Origin: a virus
IMG/VR virus record: IMGVR_UViG_3300037963_002268
Span: 1-26,742 of that record
Direction: 5' to 3' (one strand)
DNA length: 26,742 nucleotides
Positions within the stretch are counted from its first letter, which is position 1. Each line of letters opens with the position of its first letter. Below, piece after piece: positions 1 to 5,949 of this stretch. The notes beneath the pieces are model-generated. The model saw only the letters and a list, made by a program, of their open reading frames with translations. It had not been told where the DNA came from and searched no databases. Position numbers and translations under genes: made by a program.

Positions 1-1
1 C

Positions 2-229
2 TGCAATAGTGAACTATGGGATAACAGAATAGATAAAGCTAGCGGTAAGATTAAAGATACATATCCTGATTGGAAGTGCAAGAATAAAGAGTGCGACAAT
101 GGTAATCCACGTATTTATTATATGGATTCATTTAACGCAAGTAAGCAAGCGCCAGAAGAATGGTTTATGCCTGCAATGCCTGAACCTAAATCATTAGATG
201 ATGTAGCTGAAGGTGAAGCACCATTCTAA
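2..229 (+). CDS. C-terminal part of a zinc-ribbon protein with SSB-like acidic tail (partial)
   Basis: The reading frame is open from the left window edge to TAA at 227-229, so only the last 75 residues are visible. The visible part begins with a Cys, then a stretch with LWDNR and WKCKNKEC, which looks like the second half of a four-cysteine zinc ribbon (CxxC ... CxxxxC style). The chain ends in an acidic, proline-containing tail, SLDDVAEGEAPF. A flexible acidic tail closing with Pro-Phe is the known signature by which single-stranded DNA-binding proteins recruit partners. The zinc ribbon with a WDNR-type sequence is also frequent in phage ssDNA-binding/recombination proteins. I infer a replication or recombination accessory protein. 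The N-terminal domain that would prove an OB-fold is outside the window. Confidence 0.55.
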   Translation, partial: CNSELWDNRIDKASGKIKDTYPDWKCKNKECDNGNPRIYYMDSFNASKQAPEEWFMPAMPEPKSLDDVAEGEAPF

Positions 230-358
230 ATGATACATTTAAAAATTATTGTAGATAGTGGTGGAACTTTTCAAGACGTAGAGATAGTAAGTAAACCAAC
301 ACATATAGATCTAAAGATAGAAGAAGTTATACAAGATATGGAAGGAGAAGAAGAATGA
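230..358 (+). CDS. Small hypothetical protein, 42 aa
   Basis: ATG at 230 directly follows the TAA of the upstream gene, and the frame ends in TGA at 356-358, overlapping the next ATG (355) by 4 bases. The product is 42 residues, starting MIHLKIIVDSGGTF and ending in a Glu-rich tail. It reads as two beta strands followed by an acidic helix. No family is recognised. The case for a real gene is the tight coupling on both sides and the absence of any gap in this operon. The 3' end (GGAGAAGAAG) doubles as the ribosome-binding site of the next gene. Confidence 0.5.
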   Translation: MIHLKIIVDSGGTFQDVEIVSKPTHIDLKIEEVIQDMEGEEE

Positions 359-489
359 AAATAGGTAAAGGGAGGTCTATTTATTTTACATATACAAGAA
401 GTAATTGTAATGTTCCTGCTTTGTCAGATATGGAATATGCGTTGTCTTGGCGAATAGATATATACAAGAAAAAAAAAGGGGAAGTATAA
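355..489 (+). CDS. Small basic hypothetical protein, 44 aa
   Basis: ATG at 355 overlaps the previous stop (ATGA), is preceded by GGAGAAGAAG, and ends at TAA 487-489. The 44-residue product begins MKIGKGRSIYF and ends in a lysine run (YKKKKGEV). It is strongly basic, so it may bind nucleic acid, but no fold is recognised. The stop overlaps the ATG of the next gene as TAATG. Short length and lack of a known family keep confidence moderate. Confidence 0.45.
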   Translation: MKIGKGRSIYFTYTRSNCNVPALSDMEYALSWRIDIYKKKKGEV

Positions 490-584
490 TGTGTATAGAG
501 TGCGGTGAACCACCACAAACAACATTAAATTTTGATGGTAGATGTGTAGGTTGTATTGCATTTATGGTGGAGGATTGCGTATGA
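489..584 (+). CDS. Micro-protein with CxxC...CxxC zinc-knuckle pattern, 31 aa
   Basis: ATG at 489 overlaps the previous TAA as TAATG, and the stop is TGA at 582-584. The 31-aa peptide has Cys at positions 2 and 5 (MCIEC) and a second pair in RCVGC near residues 19-22. This is a complete four-Cys metal-binding pattern in a mini zinc-ribbon. Such micro zinc-ribbons are common among early phage genes, but their roles are mostly unknown. It is translationally coupled to the following Cys-containing gene at 581 (stop/start overlap GTATGA). No function is assigned. Confidence 0.45.
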   Translation: MCIECGEPPQTTLNFDGRCVGCIAFMVEDCV

Positions 585-760
585 AATGTGATTATTGCAC
601 AGATGGTAATAGTTTTATGTTAGGCGAACCAAACATAGTTAGTTATGGTAAGTCATATCATAAAGAATGTTATTCAAAAGTTAAACCTATACATGAACAT
701 TACAGAAACGGTGGTACTTGGCAAACACTTGCAGTAAAAATTAAGGAAGGAAAAATATAA
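581..760 (+). CDS. Small Cys/His-containing hypothetical protein, 59 aa
   Basis: I place the start at ATG 581, not at an upstream in-frame codon at 542: 581 overlaps the previous stop in an ATGA and has GGAGG (569-573) upstream at proper spacing. The 59-aa product starts MKCDYCTDG and carries a second cluster SYHKECYSK near residues 26-34. The pattern CxxC ... HxxC is a plausible one-zinc fold, resembling half of a LIM/treble-clef knuckle. The rest is basic. It ends TAA 758-760 overlapping the next ATG. Function unknown. Confidence 0.55.
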   Translation: MKCDYCTDGNSFMLGEPNIVSYGKSYHKECYSKVKPIHEHYRNGGTWQTLAVKIKEGKI

Positions 761-1017
761 TGACAATGAGAGATGACATATTGCAGCTACTTGATGATGA
801 CAAGTGGCATTGTGCAACAGAACTTATAGAGTTCGGTTGGTCAGCACGCAATAGAATATCAGAGATACGTGCAGATCATGGAGAAAAATATATTCTTAGT
901 GCTAAATGTACTATGCACTCACACAAAGGTGGTGTAAGTATGTACAAACTAAATGATGAAAAGAAAAAACAACAGTTATTAAATAGACTAGATCAACAAA
1001 TTCAGCTACAGTTGTAG
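760..1017 (+). CDS. Winged helix-turn-helix DNA-binding protein, 85 aa
   Basis: The layout is characteristic of the small winged-HTH proteins (HTH_39-like) found in phages. Helix 1 is RDDILQLLDDDKWH, followed by ATELIEFGWSARNRISEIRAD with the recognition helix around residues 27-40, then a two-strand wing ending VSMYKL. The C-terminus (residues 68-85) is a Gln/Lys-rich helix. It overlaps the upstream stop (TAATG) and follows AAGGAAGGAA. An alternative start at ATG 766 would remove two residues. It is likely a small regulator or architectural DNA-binding protein of the early operon. The specific target is not inferable. The fold call comes from pattern recognition, not a search. Confidence 0.6.
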   Translation: MTMRDDILQLLDDDKWHCATELIEFGWSARNRISEIRADHGEKYILSAKCTMHSHKGGVSMYKLNDEKKKQQLLNRLDQQIQLQL

Positions 1018-1019
1018 TA

Positions 1020-1457
1020 ATGAAAGAAGTATTACAGAGCAAAGGCGCACGTAACGTCTGGGATATGATGGACGAATGTAATGGTTTTTTAGAAGCTATA
1101 ACATATTGTTTAGAAGAAGATGAATCAAAGAAGATAGATTTTTTTCCATACGATAGTGCTGCTGAATCTAATTTAGTAAAGTCAATACTTAAAATTGATC
1201 CTTCATTCCCAACAAAAGCAGGTCCACATTATGGTGGGGTTAGAGTCGGTATCGTAACGAACAAAGGAGTAGGCGAACTTGAAGTCGTGCATGATATGTA
1301 CGATTTCTTTAGTTATTCTTTTATATCACGTGGTACACAGATAGATTACGGACGACTACCACGTGCAGATATGATGGAATACATTAAAGCTATTGCAAAA
1401 GTTCTTAATAGTTCTAAAGCATTGAAAGGCAGAAAATTATTTAAGAAAGAAGAGTAA
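1020..1457 (+). CDS. Hypothetical protein, 145 aa
   Basis: A long open frame starts at ATG 1020, two bases after the previous TAG. No clear Shine-Dalgarno sequence precedes it, so it probably relies on coupling. The 145-aa product is mixed alpha/beta: an N-terminal helix (ARNVWDMMDECNGFLEA), then a strand-rich middle with PHYGGVRVGIVTN and GELEVVHDMYDFF. It ends in a basic helix (LNSSKALKGRKLFKKEE). No signal peptide, membrane span or catalytic motif is visible and I do not recognise the family. It sits directly before a PD-(D/E)XK nuclease, with the stop overlapping the nuclease ATG, so the two are probably co-translated. Confidence 0.7.
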   Translation: MKEVLQSKGARNVWDMMDECNGFLEAITYCLEEDESKKIDFFPYDSAAESNLVKSILKIDPSFPTKAGPHYGGVRVGIVTNKGVGELEVVHDMYDFFSYSFISRGTQIDYGRLPRADMMEYIKAIAKVLNSSKALKGRKLFKKEE

Positions 1458-1834
1458 TGTCAAAGCAAAAACAACAGGGTACGAAGCTAGAGACATTTGT
1501 AGCAAAGATGTTAAATGGATCTAGGATTGCGGAAGGTGGTAAGAATGACAAAGGTGACGTGTTATTTAATTGGAATGGAGAAAAGTTTTATATAGAGTGT
1601 AAAGCTAGACAGTCTCTTAACGTCACACGTGAGTTAGCTAAGTCAATAAAGAAGTCAAAGTCGCAATTTACAGCACTGGTATGGAAGCGTTTAGTTAAAA
1701 CAGACAAGTCTAGGAGACAACCTGATGGTGTACCTATTGTAGTTTGTTTGACATTGGATACTTTTGTAGAGATCGTAGAATCAAAAATAGGTAATGATTT
1801 TTTTGATGATCCGTTTTGGAAACAGTTGCCGTGA
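1457..1834 (+). CDS. PD-(D/E)XK nuclease, Holliday-junction-resolvase-like
   Basis: The 125-aa protein shows the core motif order of the PD-(D/E)XK superfamily as used by phage and archaeal Holliday-junction resolvases. It has an N-terminal basic segment followed by an acidic helix residue (E12 in GTKLETFVAK), then KGDVLF with D34. After one beta-hairpin comes YIECKAR with E47-C48-K49, the metal-binding (E)xK element. A basic middle (residues 60-85) could bind DNA. Length fits the small resolvases (100-150 aa). In a phage it would resolve branched replication or recombination intermediates before packaging, which fits its place among replication-type genes. An alternative is a restriction-like or repair endonuclease of the same superfamily. 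The gene overlaps the next by 4 bases (GTGA). Confidence 0.65.
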   Translation: MSKQKQQGTKLETFVAKMLNGSRIAEGGKNDKGDVLFNWNGEKFYIECKARQSLNVTRELAKSIKKSKSQFTALVWKRLVKTDKSRRQPDGVPIVVCLTLDTFVEIVESKIGNDFFDDPFWKQLP

Positions 1835-2049
1835 GTCGTACTCAGGATATAGATAAAGCTGCACGTAAAACTGCACTAGCGCTGCAATCACTCATGGCGC
1901 AAGTAGATTTTCAGTACAACAGACATCAACAATGTATCGTATGTAAAGAAAAATTTGTACATCACATTGACGGACTGCCTTGTGAATCAGATGACTCCAG
2001 GAAACAGATAATTAGAAACAATCGTTGGAATAAGAATTTGACTAAATAG
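1831..2049 (+). CDS. Small zinc-binding-type protein, 72 aa
   Basis: I choose GTG 1831 as start because it forms a GTGA overlap with the previous stop. A TTG at 1816 in the same frame would add five residues. The N-terminal half is a helix (QDIDKAARKTALALQSLMAQ). The middle holds CIVCKEKFVHHIDGLPC, which is a CxxC, a His-His pair and a further Cys within 17 residues, so a single zinc site is likely. The tail is basic (NNRWNKNLTK). The pattern is too short for an HNH nuclease and I see no catalytic Asn-His pair. Function unknown. It is the last gene before a 37-base gap that precedes the clamp-like gene. Confidence 0.5.
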   Translation: MSRTQDIDKAARKTALALQSLMAQVDFQYNRHQQCIVCKEKFVHHIDGLPCESDDSRKQIIRNNRWNKNLTK

Positions 2050-2086
2050 AATCCTTCAACTAACTTATATATTAGGAAGGAGTTAT

Positions 2087-2932
2087 ATGGATAAGATAAA
2101 TATTCATGACGGAAAAATACAGGTTGACGTTCCTATTACCTTAGCAGATTTGAAGCTGCTTAAAAATATGACAACTTTAACAGGAAGCACACAACGATTA
2201 AGCAGATTATATTTTGTTATACAACAAAATTGTTGGTATGCCTGGTCAAGTGATAGTTATGTACTTGGTCTTACAGAGTGGATACGTGTTGATAGTTCAT
2301 TTGTTGATTTCAAAAAAACTGATAGATACATAATGGCGCAATACAAAAAAAATGATCCACAACATTTTGGTAAGTATGCAGATAGATTGTATGCAAGTGT
2401 TGATGTAAAAGAATTTAACATTGACGTAGCTGACATAAACAAACACTACAAAGCAGACCAGTTAGACGGATACATGTATCTACGATTCGAAGGACATGCA
2501 AAAGTTATTGAGCCACGTGTAATTACTGATGAAATAACTGGTGATAAATATCCTATGCCTGACGGCAAAGAAATAACAGTTGACTGGGTATCTATTGCTA
2601 TCAATGACGTAGGAGTATTCACTATGTTAAATAAAACTGACGGCATTGGAGAATCAAGAGACGTGTTTAGAAATTTCTGGGCAGACGCAAGAGGTGCGCT
2701 TGCACCAGATAAGCGCAGACCAATTACGCATATACAATACTCTCCAGTACATCTAAAGAAGGTTATGACGTACTTAACTTTTAATAAAGATGACAACTTT
2801 ACATACATGTATAACTATGACGGCAATTTTGCTGACGCAGTTTTATTTGAGAAAACATGTAGCGGCACTGACAATGCAACAGCTAAATATGCCTGGATAA
2901 TGCCGCAGCGCAGTGAATTGGAGGAGGAATAA
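2087..2932 (+). CDS. Sliding-clamp-like protein (DNA polymerase III beta-like), 281 aa
   Basis: ATG 2087 has a strong AAGGAG ribosome-binding site at 2077-2082. The 281-aa product shows no catalytic motif. Its C-terminal third has the look of the last domain of bacterial beta clamps: a helix starting YSPVHLKKVMTYL, strands with DAVLFEK, and a terminal strand AKYAWIMPQR. Beta clamps characteristically end in a similar ...MPMR/MPVR strand. The middle includes alternating strand segments such as DWVSIAINDVGVFTML. I infer a divergent phage processivity clamp. It is shorter than the usual 360-380 aa, implying reduced domains. Similarity is by eye and weak over the N-terminal half. Another all-beta DNA-associated protein is the main alternative. 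A candidate promoter (TTGACT 2038, TAACTT 2061, 17-bp spacing) lies upstream but matches poorly. Confidence 0.4.
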   Translation: MDKINIHDGKIQVDVPITLADLKLLKNMTTLTGSTQRLSRLYFVIQQNCWYAWSSDSYVLGLTEWIRVDSSFVDFKKTDRYIMAQYKKNDPQHFGKYADRLYASVDVKEFNIDVADINKHYKADQLDGYMYLRFEGHAKVIEPRVITDEITGDKYPMPDGKEITVDWVSIAINDVGVFTMLNKTDGIGESRDVFRNFWADARGALAPDKRRPITHIQYSPVHLKKVMTYLTFNKDDNFTYMYNYDGNFADAVLFEKTCSGTDNATAKYAWIMPQRSELEEE

Positions 2933-3108
2933 TGCCTAATTTATATTGTGAAAACGATTGTACTAAACACGAAGTAGAGTTGTATCCTGCTGAAGAAGGA
3001 GAACTACAAAAAATATTTGATGATATTAAATATGATTTTAAGAATATTCAATATGATGAAAAAACTAAAGACATAATAATAACAATGAAACCACTAGAGG
3101 AGGAATAA
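2932..3108 (+). CDS. Small acidic hypothetical protein, 58 aa
   Basis: ATG 2932 overlaps the TAA of the clamp-like gene (TAATG) and is preceded by GGAGGAGGA. The frame ends at TAA 3106-3108. The 58-aa product begins MPNLYCENDCTKHEVELYP with two Cys and one His, then has a helix (EGELQKIFDDIKYDF) and a strand (KDIIITMKPL). Composition is acidic. No family is recognised. The strong ribosome-binding site and overlaps at both ends support a genuine gene. Confidence 0.55.
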   Translation: MPNLYCENDCTKHEVELYPAEEGELQKIFDDIKYDFKNIQYDEKTKDIIITMKPLEEE

Positions 3109-3425
3109 TGTTAAAGCTAGGTGATCTAATTACTCCAGGAGATGACATAGACGGCGCAACTCTATGTGATTGGTGCAACATGCACTTCAAAGGAGACGGT
3201 AAGTTAGAACGTTGTAATGATTGTAAAGAAATTACATTTGCAAGTGAAAAAAAATGCGGATTGTATAACATACATTACACATTTGACGCAGTTGGTATTG
3301 AACGTGCAGAATCATTTTTGCTTGAACACGTATTTAAGGTTAAAAGTGTAGATGAACTAAACCAATACCAGACAGACGTGTTTAGGTCTATTGAATTGAT
3401 GGAAGTATGTGATTGTAATGAGTGA
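3108..3425 (+). CDS. Zinc-ribbon-type hypothetical protein, 105 aa
   Basis: The start overlaps the previous stop as TAATG, with GAGGAGGAA upstream. The 105-aa product contains LCDWC and RCNDC about 16 residues apart (about residues 20-40). This is a clean CxxC-CxxC zinc ribbon, with FASEKKC giving a possible extra ligand. It is followed by a helical region (IERAESFLLEHVF; VDELNQYQTDVF) and a CDC near the end. It may be a nucleic-acid or protein adaptor. No enzymatic motif is seen and the exact role is unknown. Confidence 0.6.
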   Translation: MLKLGDLITPGDDIDGATLCDWCNMHFKGDGKLERCNDCKEITFASEKKCGLYNIHYTFDAVGIERAESFLLEHVFKVKSVDELNQYQTDVFRSIELMEVCDCNE

Positions 3426-3636
3426 AATATCGTATCACTTTAACGTATTTAGTCATCTCATGTTTGCAATATCAGGTGTGCTAATAGGTTATTACTTTTG
3501 TAATGAATCCTGGAGAAGCAATAGACAATGGGAATGGAAAAATATTACACAAGAATATAGACTAAAAGAACAGGAGATAGTTAGATTAAAAGATATTAAT
3601 GATACATTAGTAGAACAATTAAAGGAGTTGAGATAA
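3418..3636 (+). CDS. Single-pass membrane protein with coiled-coil tail, 72 aa
   Basis: ATG 3418 gives MSEISYHFNVF and overlaps the preceding gene by 8 bases. A GTG at 3409 in the same frame, three bases after GGAAG, is an alternative. Residues about 8-27 (FNVFSHLMFAISGVLIGYYF) form one hydrophobic span. The remaining part is charged and heptad-like (RLKEQEIVRLKDINDTLVEQLKEL), predicting a coiled coil. The layout resembles small phage membrane anchors, and also spanin- or holin-associated Rz-like proteins. Its early position makes a lysis role doubtful. Function unassigned. Confidence 0.55.
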   Translation: MSEISYHFNVFSHLMFAISGVLIGYYFCNESWRSNRQWEWKNITQEYRLKEQEIVRLKDINDTLVEQLKELR

Positions 3637-3824
3637 TGGAAGAACTTATAAAGCTGCTTGAAGATAGACAAAAAGATAGTGAAAAATATTGGGAAGAGCA
3701 ATATCATGAAGAAGGATTTATATCCAATGCACAGGAAACTGATAATCAAAGTTGGGAAATAGGTTTTTATGCAGGATTGCAACATGCAATAGATACTATT
3801 AAAGAAATACATACAAATGTATAG
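3636..3824 (+). CDS. Small acidic hypothetical protein, 62 aa
   Basis: ATG 3636 overlaps the previous TAA and follows AAAGGAGTTGAG. The 62-aa product is acidic, with an N-terminal helix (MEELIKLLEDRQKDSEKYW), a Gln/Trp-containing turn and a second helix (FYAGLQHAIDTIKEI). The overall shape, a small two-helix protein with EIGFYAGL, is common among uncharacterised phage early proteins. No motif indicates function. Confidence 0.55.
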   Translation: MEELIKLLEDRQKDSEKYWEEQYHEEGFISNAQETDNQSWEIGFYAGLQHAIDTIKEIHTNV

Positions 3825-3832
3825 GAGAAATC

Positions 3833-4054
3833 ATGATTTTATTTGAATACAAAGGCGTACAAGTCGAAGGCGAAAGTCGTGATAAAGTCGAACTTATAAC
3901 CGCCGAACTTAAAAAACAAATTGATCTCCGTATTTATAACGAAAGAGCTAAGGAAATATTATTTACTTATATTCCAGAGTCGGATTATGCAGTTAATAAA
4001 GAAATACTTTTAGAATTGGAGGAAATGGAGAGAGAACAAACATTAAATAAATAA
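3833..4054 (+). CDS. Small hypothetical protein, 73 aa; last gene of the first operon
   Basis: ATG 3833 is preceded by AGGAGA at 3823-3828, a good ribosome-binding site. The 73-aa product starts with a beta hairpin (FEYKGVQVEGESRDKVEL) and continues as an acidic alpha-helical segment (LELEEMEREQTLNK). It is not recognised as a known family. An intrinsic terminator begins 24 bases after the stop, so this closes the first transcription unit. Confidence 0.6.
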   Translation: MILFEYKGVQVEGESRDKVELITAELKKQIDLRIYNERAKEILFTYIPESDYAVNKEILLELEEMEREQTLNK

Positions 4055-4077
4055 CTTAAATAAGAGTAAAGAAGAAG

Positions 4078-4110
4078 CTGCAACGCCGCCTTGTTGCAGT
4101 TTTTTCTTTT
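4078..4110 (+). terminator. Rho-independent terminator ending the first operon
   Basis: A perfect 7-bp stem, CTGCAAC (4078-4084) with GTTGCAG (4093-4099), encloses an 8-base loop. It is followed at once by TTTTTTCTTTT (4100-4110). A matching A-rich run lies on the other side, so it may also work weakly in reverse. It sits 24 bases after the last stop of the first operon. Confidence 0.85.
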
Positions 4111-4111
4111 G

Positions 4112-4142
4112 TTGTTGATTAGTCCTGAAATTTTAGTATCAT
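4112..4142 (+). promoter_or_regulatory. Candidate sigma70-type promoter for the ArdA operon
   Basis: Two overlapping candidates lie between the terminator and the next gene. One is TTGTTG (4112-4117) with TAGTAT (4134-4139) at 16-bp spacing. The other is TTGATT (4115-4120) with TATCAT (4137-4142), also at 16 bp. Position supports the call: the stretch directly follows a terminator and precedes an AAGGAGG ribosome-binding site (4151-4157) by 8-10 bases. Neither -10 box is close to consensus, so the site is a candidate only. Confidence 0.4.
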
Positions 4143-4162
4143 AAATTTAGAAGGAGGTTGTT

Positions 4163-4348
4163 ATGACATGGGAATATCCCATTACATTAGAAAAATCAAC
4201 TACTAAAGATATACACGTTAAACAAGTGCGGCACAACGCCATGCTTATATTGACATGTCAACACACAGGAGAGACGCAGCGCTATATGGGTTATGGAATC
4301 CAGGAAGCAAAACGTCAATTTAAGAATCATTTGAAGGGAATTGAATAA
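4163..4348 (+). CDS. Small hypothetical protein, 61 aa; first gene of the ArdA operon
   Basis: ATG 4163 follows a perfect AAGGAGG (4151-4157) at 5-base spacing, the strongest ribosome-binding site in the early region. The 61-aa product (MTWEYPITLEKSTTKDIHV ...) is basic. It has a beta-rich N-terminal half with LILTCQHTGETQRYMGY and a C-terminal helix (IQEAKRQFKNHLKG). Such small proteins with a YxGYGIQEAKxxF-type C-terminus are common in phages but uncharacterised. It is coupled to the ArdA-like gene by TAATG, so the two are presumably made together. Confidence 0.6.
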   Translation: MTWEYPITLEKSTTKDIHVKQVRHNAMLILTCQHTGETQRYMGYGIQEAKRQFKNHLKGIE

Positions 4349-4932
4349 TGGATACAAAAACAGATAATTATATTGAAATATGTCCTGGTTGTTTAGCTTG
4401 TTATAATCAAGGGCGCTTGACGTTCTATTGGTTTCGTATAACTAAAGACACAACGCTTAAACAGATAGAGCAAGCGCTTGACATTGAAGAAATACACAGA
4501 AAAGCAAAAACTCCGTACGCATGCGGAGGGGACGAGGTACACATACAGGATAATGATTTTTGCGGCGGTGAGTACATGAGCGCAAAAGAATTATTTGGAT
4601 ATGTGCAATTATTAAAACTGATCCCCAACTTTGACTATGTGAGAGCCTTCAAAAATATTTATCTTATGGAAGATGAGTTTTATTATCCTGAAGGAAATCA
4701 TGAAGTTGAAGTAAGCAGCATGTTCAAAGAGTATGCGGAAAGTGTCCAGGTATTTGATTCACAGAATGATGTAGATATTTATTTAGATGATACTTTTACA
4801 GAAATAAACAACATAGATTATTCAAAGAATGTACACAATTATATTGACTGGGAAAAAGTACGCAGGGATTTAATGTATGACTATAAAAAGACAGAAGTTA
4901 ATAGTAAGATATATTTATGGAGGGAAATATAA
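4348..4932 (+). CDS. ardA: ArdA-like antirestriction protein (DNA mimic)
   Basis: The 194-aa product matches the ArdA family in three places in the right order. (1) Near the N-terminus, CLACYNQGRLTFYWFRIT corresponds to the ArdA signature of a strand, then Y-N-x-G-x-L and an aromatic W. (2) Around residues 63-92, DEVHIQDNDF and GGEYMSAKELFGYVQLL correspond to the conserved 'IxDxE ... Y.S..EL' segment. (3) Near the C-terminus, HNYIDWEKVRRDLM corresponds to the 'NYIDYxAxxRDL' motif. The chain is strongly acidic, especially residues 110-160, as expected for a protein that imitates DNA. Known ArdA proteins occupy the DNA groove of type I restriction-modification enzymes and protect incoming DNA. 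It is slightly longer than the usual 165-180 aa. An extra Cys-rich N-terminal patch (CPGCLAC) is unusual. Confidence 0.8.
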   Translation: MDTKTDNYIEICPGCLACYNQGRLTFYWFRITKDTTLKQIEQALDIEEIHRKAKTPYACGGDEVHIQDNDFCGGEYMSAKELFGYVQLLKLIPNFDYVRAFKNIYLMEDEFYYPEGNHEVEVSSMFKEYAESVQVFDSQNDVDIYLDDTFTEINNIDYSKNVHNYIDWEKVRRDLMYDYKKTEVNSKIYLWREI

Positions 4933-5139
4933 ATGGGAAGAAACGAAGTATATAAGTTATTGTTGAATTTTGCTAAAGGAGTTAAAGCAGATACAACAAT
5001 AGCAGAGCAAGTAATGGGCATGGGCAGAGCTATTAAGATATTAGATACAAATATTAGAGCAGTAGCTAATGCCGAACAGAGAGCAAAATATAATAAACTA
5101 TGTGACAAGATAGAGAAGGAGTACGTGCTATGGAGTTAG
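4933..5139 (+). CDS. Small basic helical hypothetical protein, 68 aa
   Basis: ATG 4933 follows GGAGGG (4919-4924) at 8-base spacing and lies immediately after the ArdA-like stop. The 68-aa product is almost all helix: NEVYKLLLNFAKGVKAD, IAEQVMGMGRAIKIL, then NAEQRAKYNKLCDKIEKEY. It has a balanced to slightly basic charge. No motif suggests activity. Co-transcription with ArdA could mean an accessory antidefence role, but this is only context. It overlaps the next gene by 10 bases. Confidence 0.6.
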   Translation: MGRNEVYKLLLNFAKGVKADTTIAEQVMGMGRAIKILDTNIRAVANAEQRAKYNKLCDKIEKEYVLWS

Positions 5140-5465
5140 TAATAATATTATCCTTAATAGCTGCTGCCTGGATTGTTTCAGGTTACGCTGCGGACGGATA
5201 CGCAATACGCAAATACAAAAATATCCAGATGGATTATAAATTGTATAAGCATATTAGAACAGTAATAGATTACTCATACGATATAGAGAGAAAAGACTAT
5301 ATCGAAAGCTACGGAGAAGAATCTAATAATTATTTATATTTAGATAGTGATTTAGATTTACATGTTGAGCAAGAAGATAATAATCATATCTTCAAGAGCT
5401 TGCACTACCTGGAAAGCAGACTGTCTCCTGCTGACCAGTACAGACTATGGAGACGTAATACTTAA
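5130..5465 (+). CDS. Membrane-anchored hypothetical protein, 111 aa
   Basis: ATG 5130 has AAGGAG at 5116-5121, 8 bases upstream, and overlaps the preceding gene. Residues 2-19 (ELVIILSLIAAAWIVSGY) form a clear hydrophobic span with few flanking charges, so it is an N-terminal anchor or uncleaved signal; there is no lipobox Cys. The rest (about residues 25-111) is soluble, rich in Tyr, Asp and Glu (YLYLDSDLDLHVEQEDNN), with a C-terminal helix (LESRLSPADQYRLWRR). Candidates include a membrane-surface superinfection or exclusion factor, but no known family is recognised. Confidence 0.6.
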   Translation: MELVIILSLIAAAWIVSGYAADGYAIRKYKNIQMDYKLYKHIRTVIDYSYDIERKDYIESYGEESNNYLYLDSDLDLHVEQEDNNHIFKSLHYLESRLSPADQYRLWRRNT

Positions 5466-5626
5466 TGCTTGATTTAATAAGAAGCAAAGGTAATTGTATG
5501 ACATGCGGAGAATTATTTTTTTATGATGTTCCGCGCAACGTTTGGGAAATTCAAACACATTGCAGTCAAACCTGTTGGGATAAGTATTTTTTAGGAGACG
5601 TAATACTGGTTGAATGTAGCCCTTAA
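5465..5626 (+). CDS. Small CxxC...CxxxC protein, 53 aa; last gene of the ArdA operon
   Basis: ATG 5465 overlaps the previous TAA as TAATG, and the frame ends TAA 5624-5626. The 53-aa product has CMTC at residues 11-14 and CSQTC at 33-37, a probable treble-clef-like or zinc-ribbon metal site, then a hydrophobic end (YFLGDVILVECSP). It resembles the tiny Cys-rich proteins in the first operon. Function unknown. A strong terminator begins 24 bases downstream. Confidence 0.5.
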   Translation: MLDLIRSKGNCMTCGELFFYDVPRNVWEIQTHCSQTCWDKYFLGDVILVECSP

Positions 5627-5649
5627 CATATACGTACCAGTAGAGAGAG

Positions 5650-5677
5650 CGCCGCACCCCCTGCGGCGTTTTCTTTT
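5650..5677 (+). terminator. Rho-independent terminator ending the ArdA operon
   Basis: A perfect 7-bp GC-rich stem, CGCCGCA (5650-5656) with TGCGGCG (5662-5668), has a five-C loop and is followed by TTTTCTTTT (5669-5677). It separates the early genes from the non-coding region before the late operon. Confidence 0.9.
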
Positions 5678-5949
5678 ATGTATCACGTGCGCAATAATAA
5701 TTTAGATCACCGTAAAAAAATTAAACAGATCCCCAGAATTAACAGTGCCTGGTATCTTCTTTTAAGCTGCTAGTGCTTCAGTTGGACGGCGAACGCATGA
5801 GCGACACGTACACGACAACACGCCTACAAACCGCAGCACCGCGCAGCACAACCTACGCATATAGTTATACCGCAATGTATAACCCCCATACCTTAACCTG
5901 GCGGCGGAGAAAATATATATGAATACGTCAATGTTTACCTGGCAATTTG
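5678..5949. other. Non-coding stretch with a GC-richer island and an 8-bp direct repeat
   Basis: I see no convincing protein gene here on either strand. The centre (about 5768-5850) is clearly more GC-rich than its surroundings. It contains a direct repeat, CGCAGCAC at 5832-5839 and 5842-5849, and a short segment dense in ACACG (about 5795-5820). GGCG near 5786 could pair with CGCC near 5820. The function is unknown: a structured RNA, a regulatory region or a remnant are all possible. Confidence 0.4.

Noticed and set aside
1831-2049. HNH endonuclease
   Set aside because: CxxC and HH residues are present, but the spacing and the lack of the conserved Asn/His second motif do not match HNH. The protein is also too short.
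2446-2808. Open frame of 120 codons on the - strand inside the clamp-like gene
   Set aside because: It lies wholly opposite a gene with a good ribosome-binding site, has no recognisable domain and no upstream signal. It is a by-product of codon composition.
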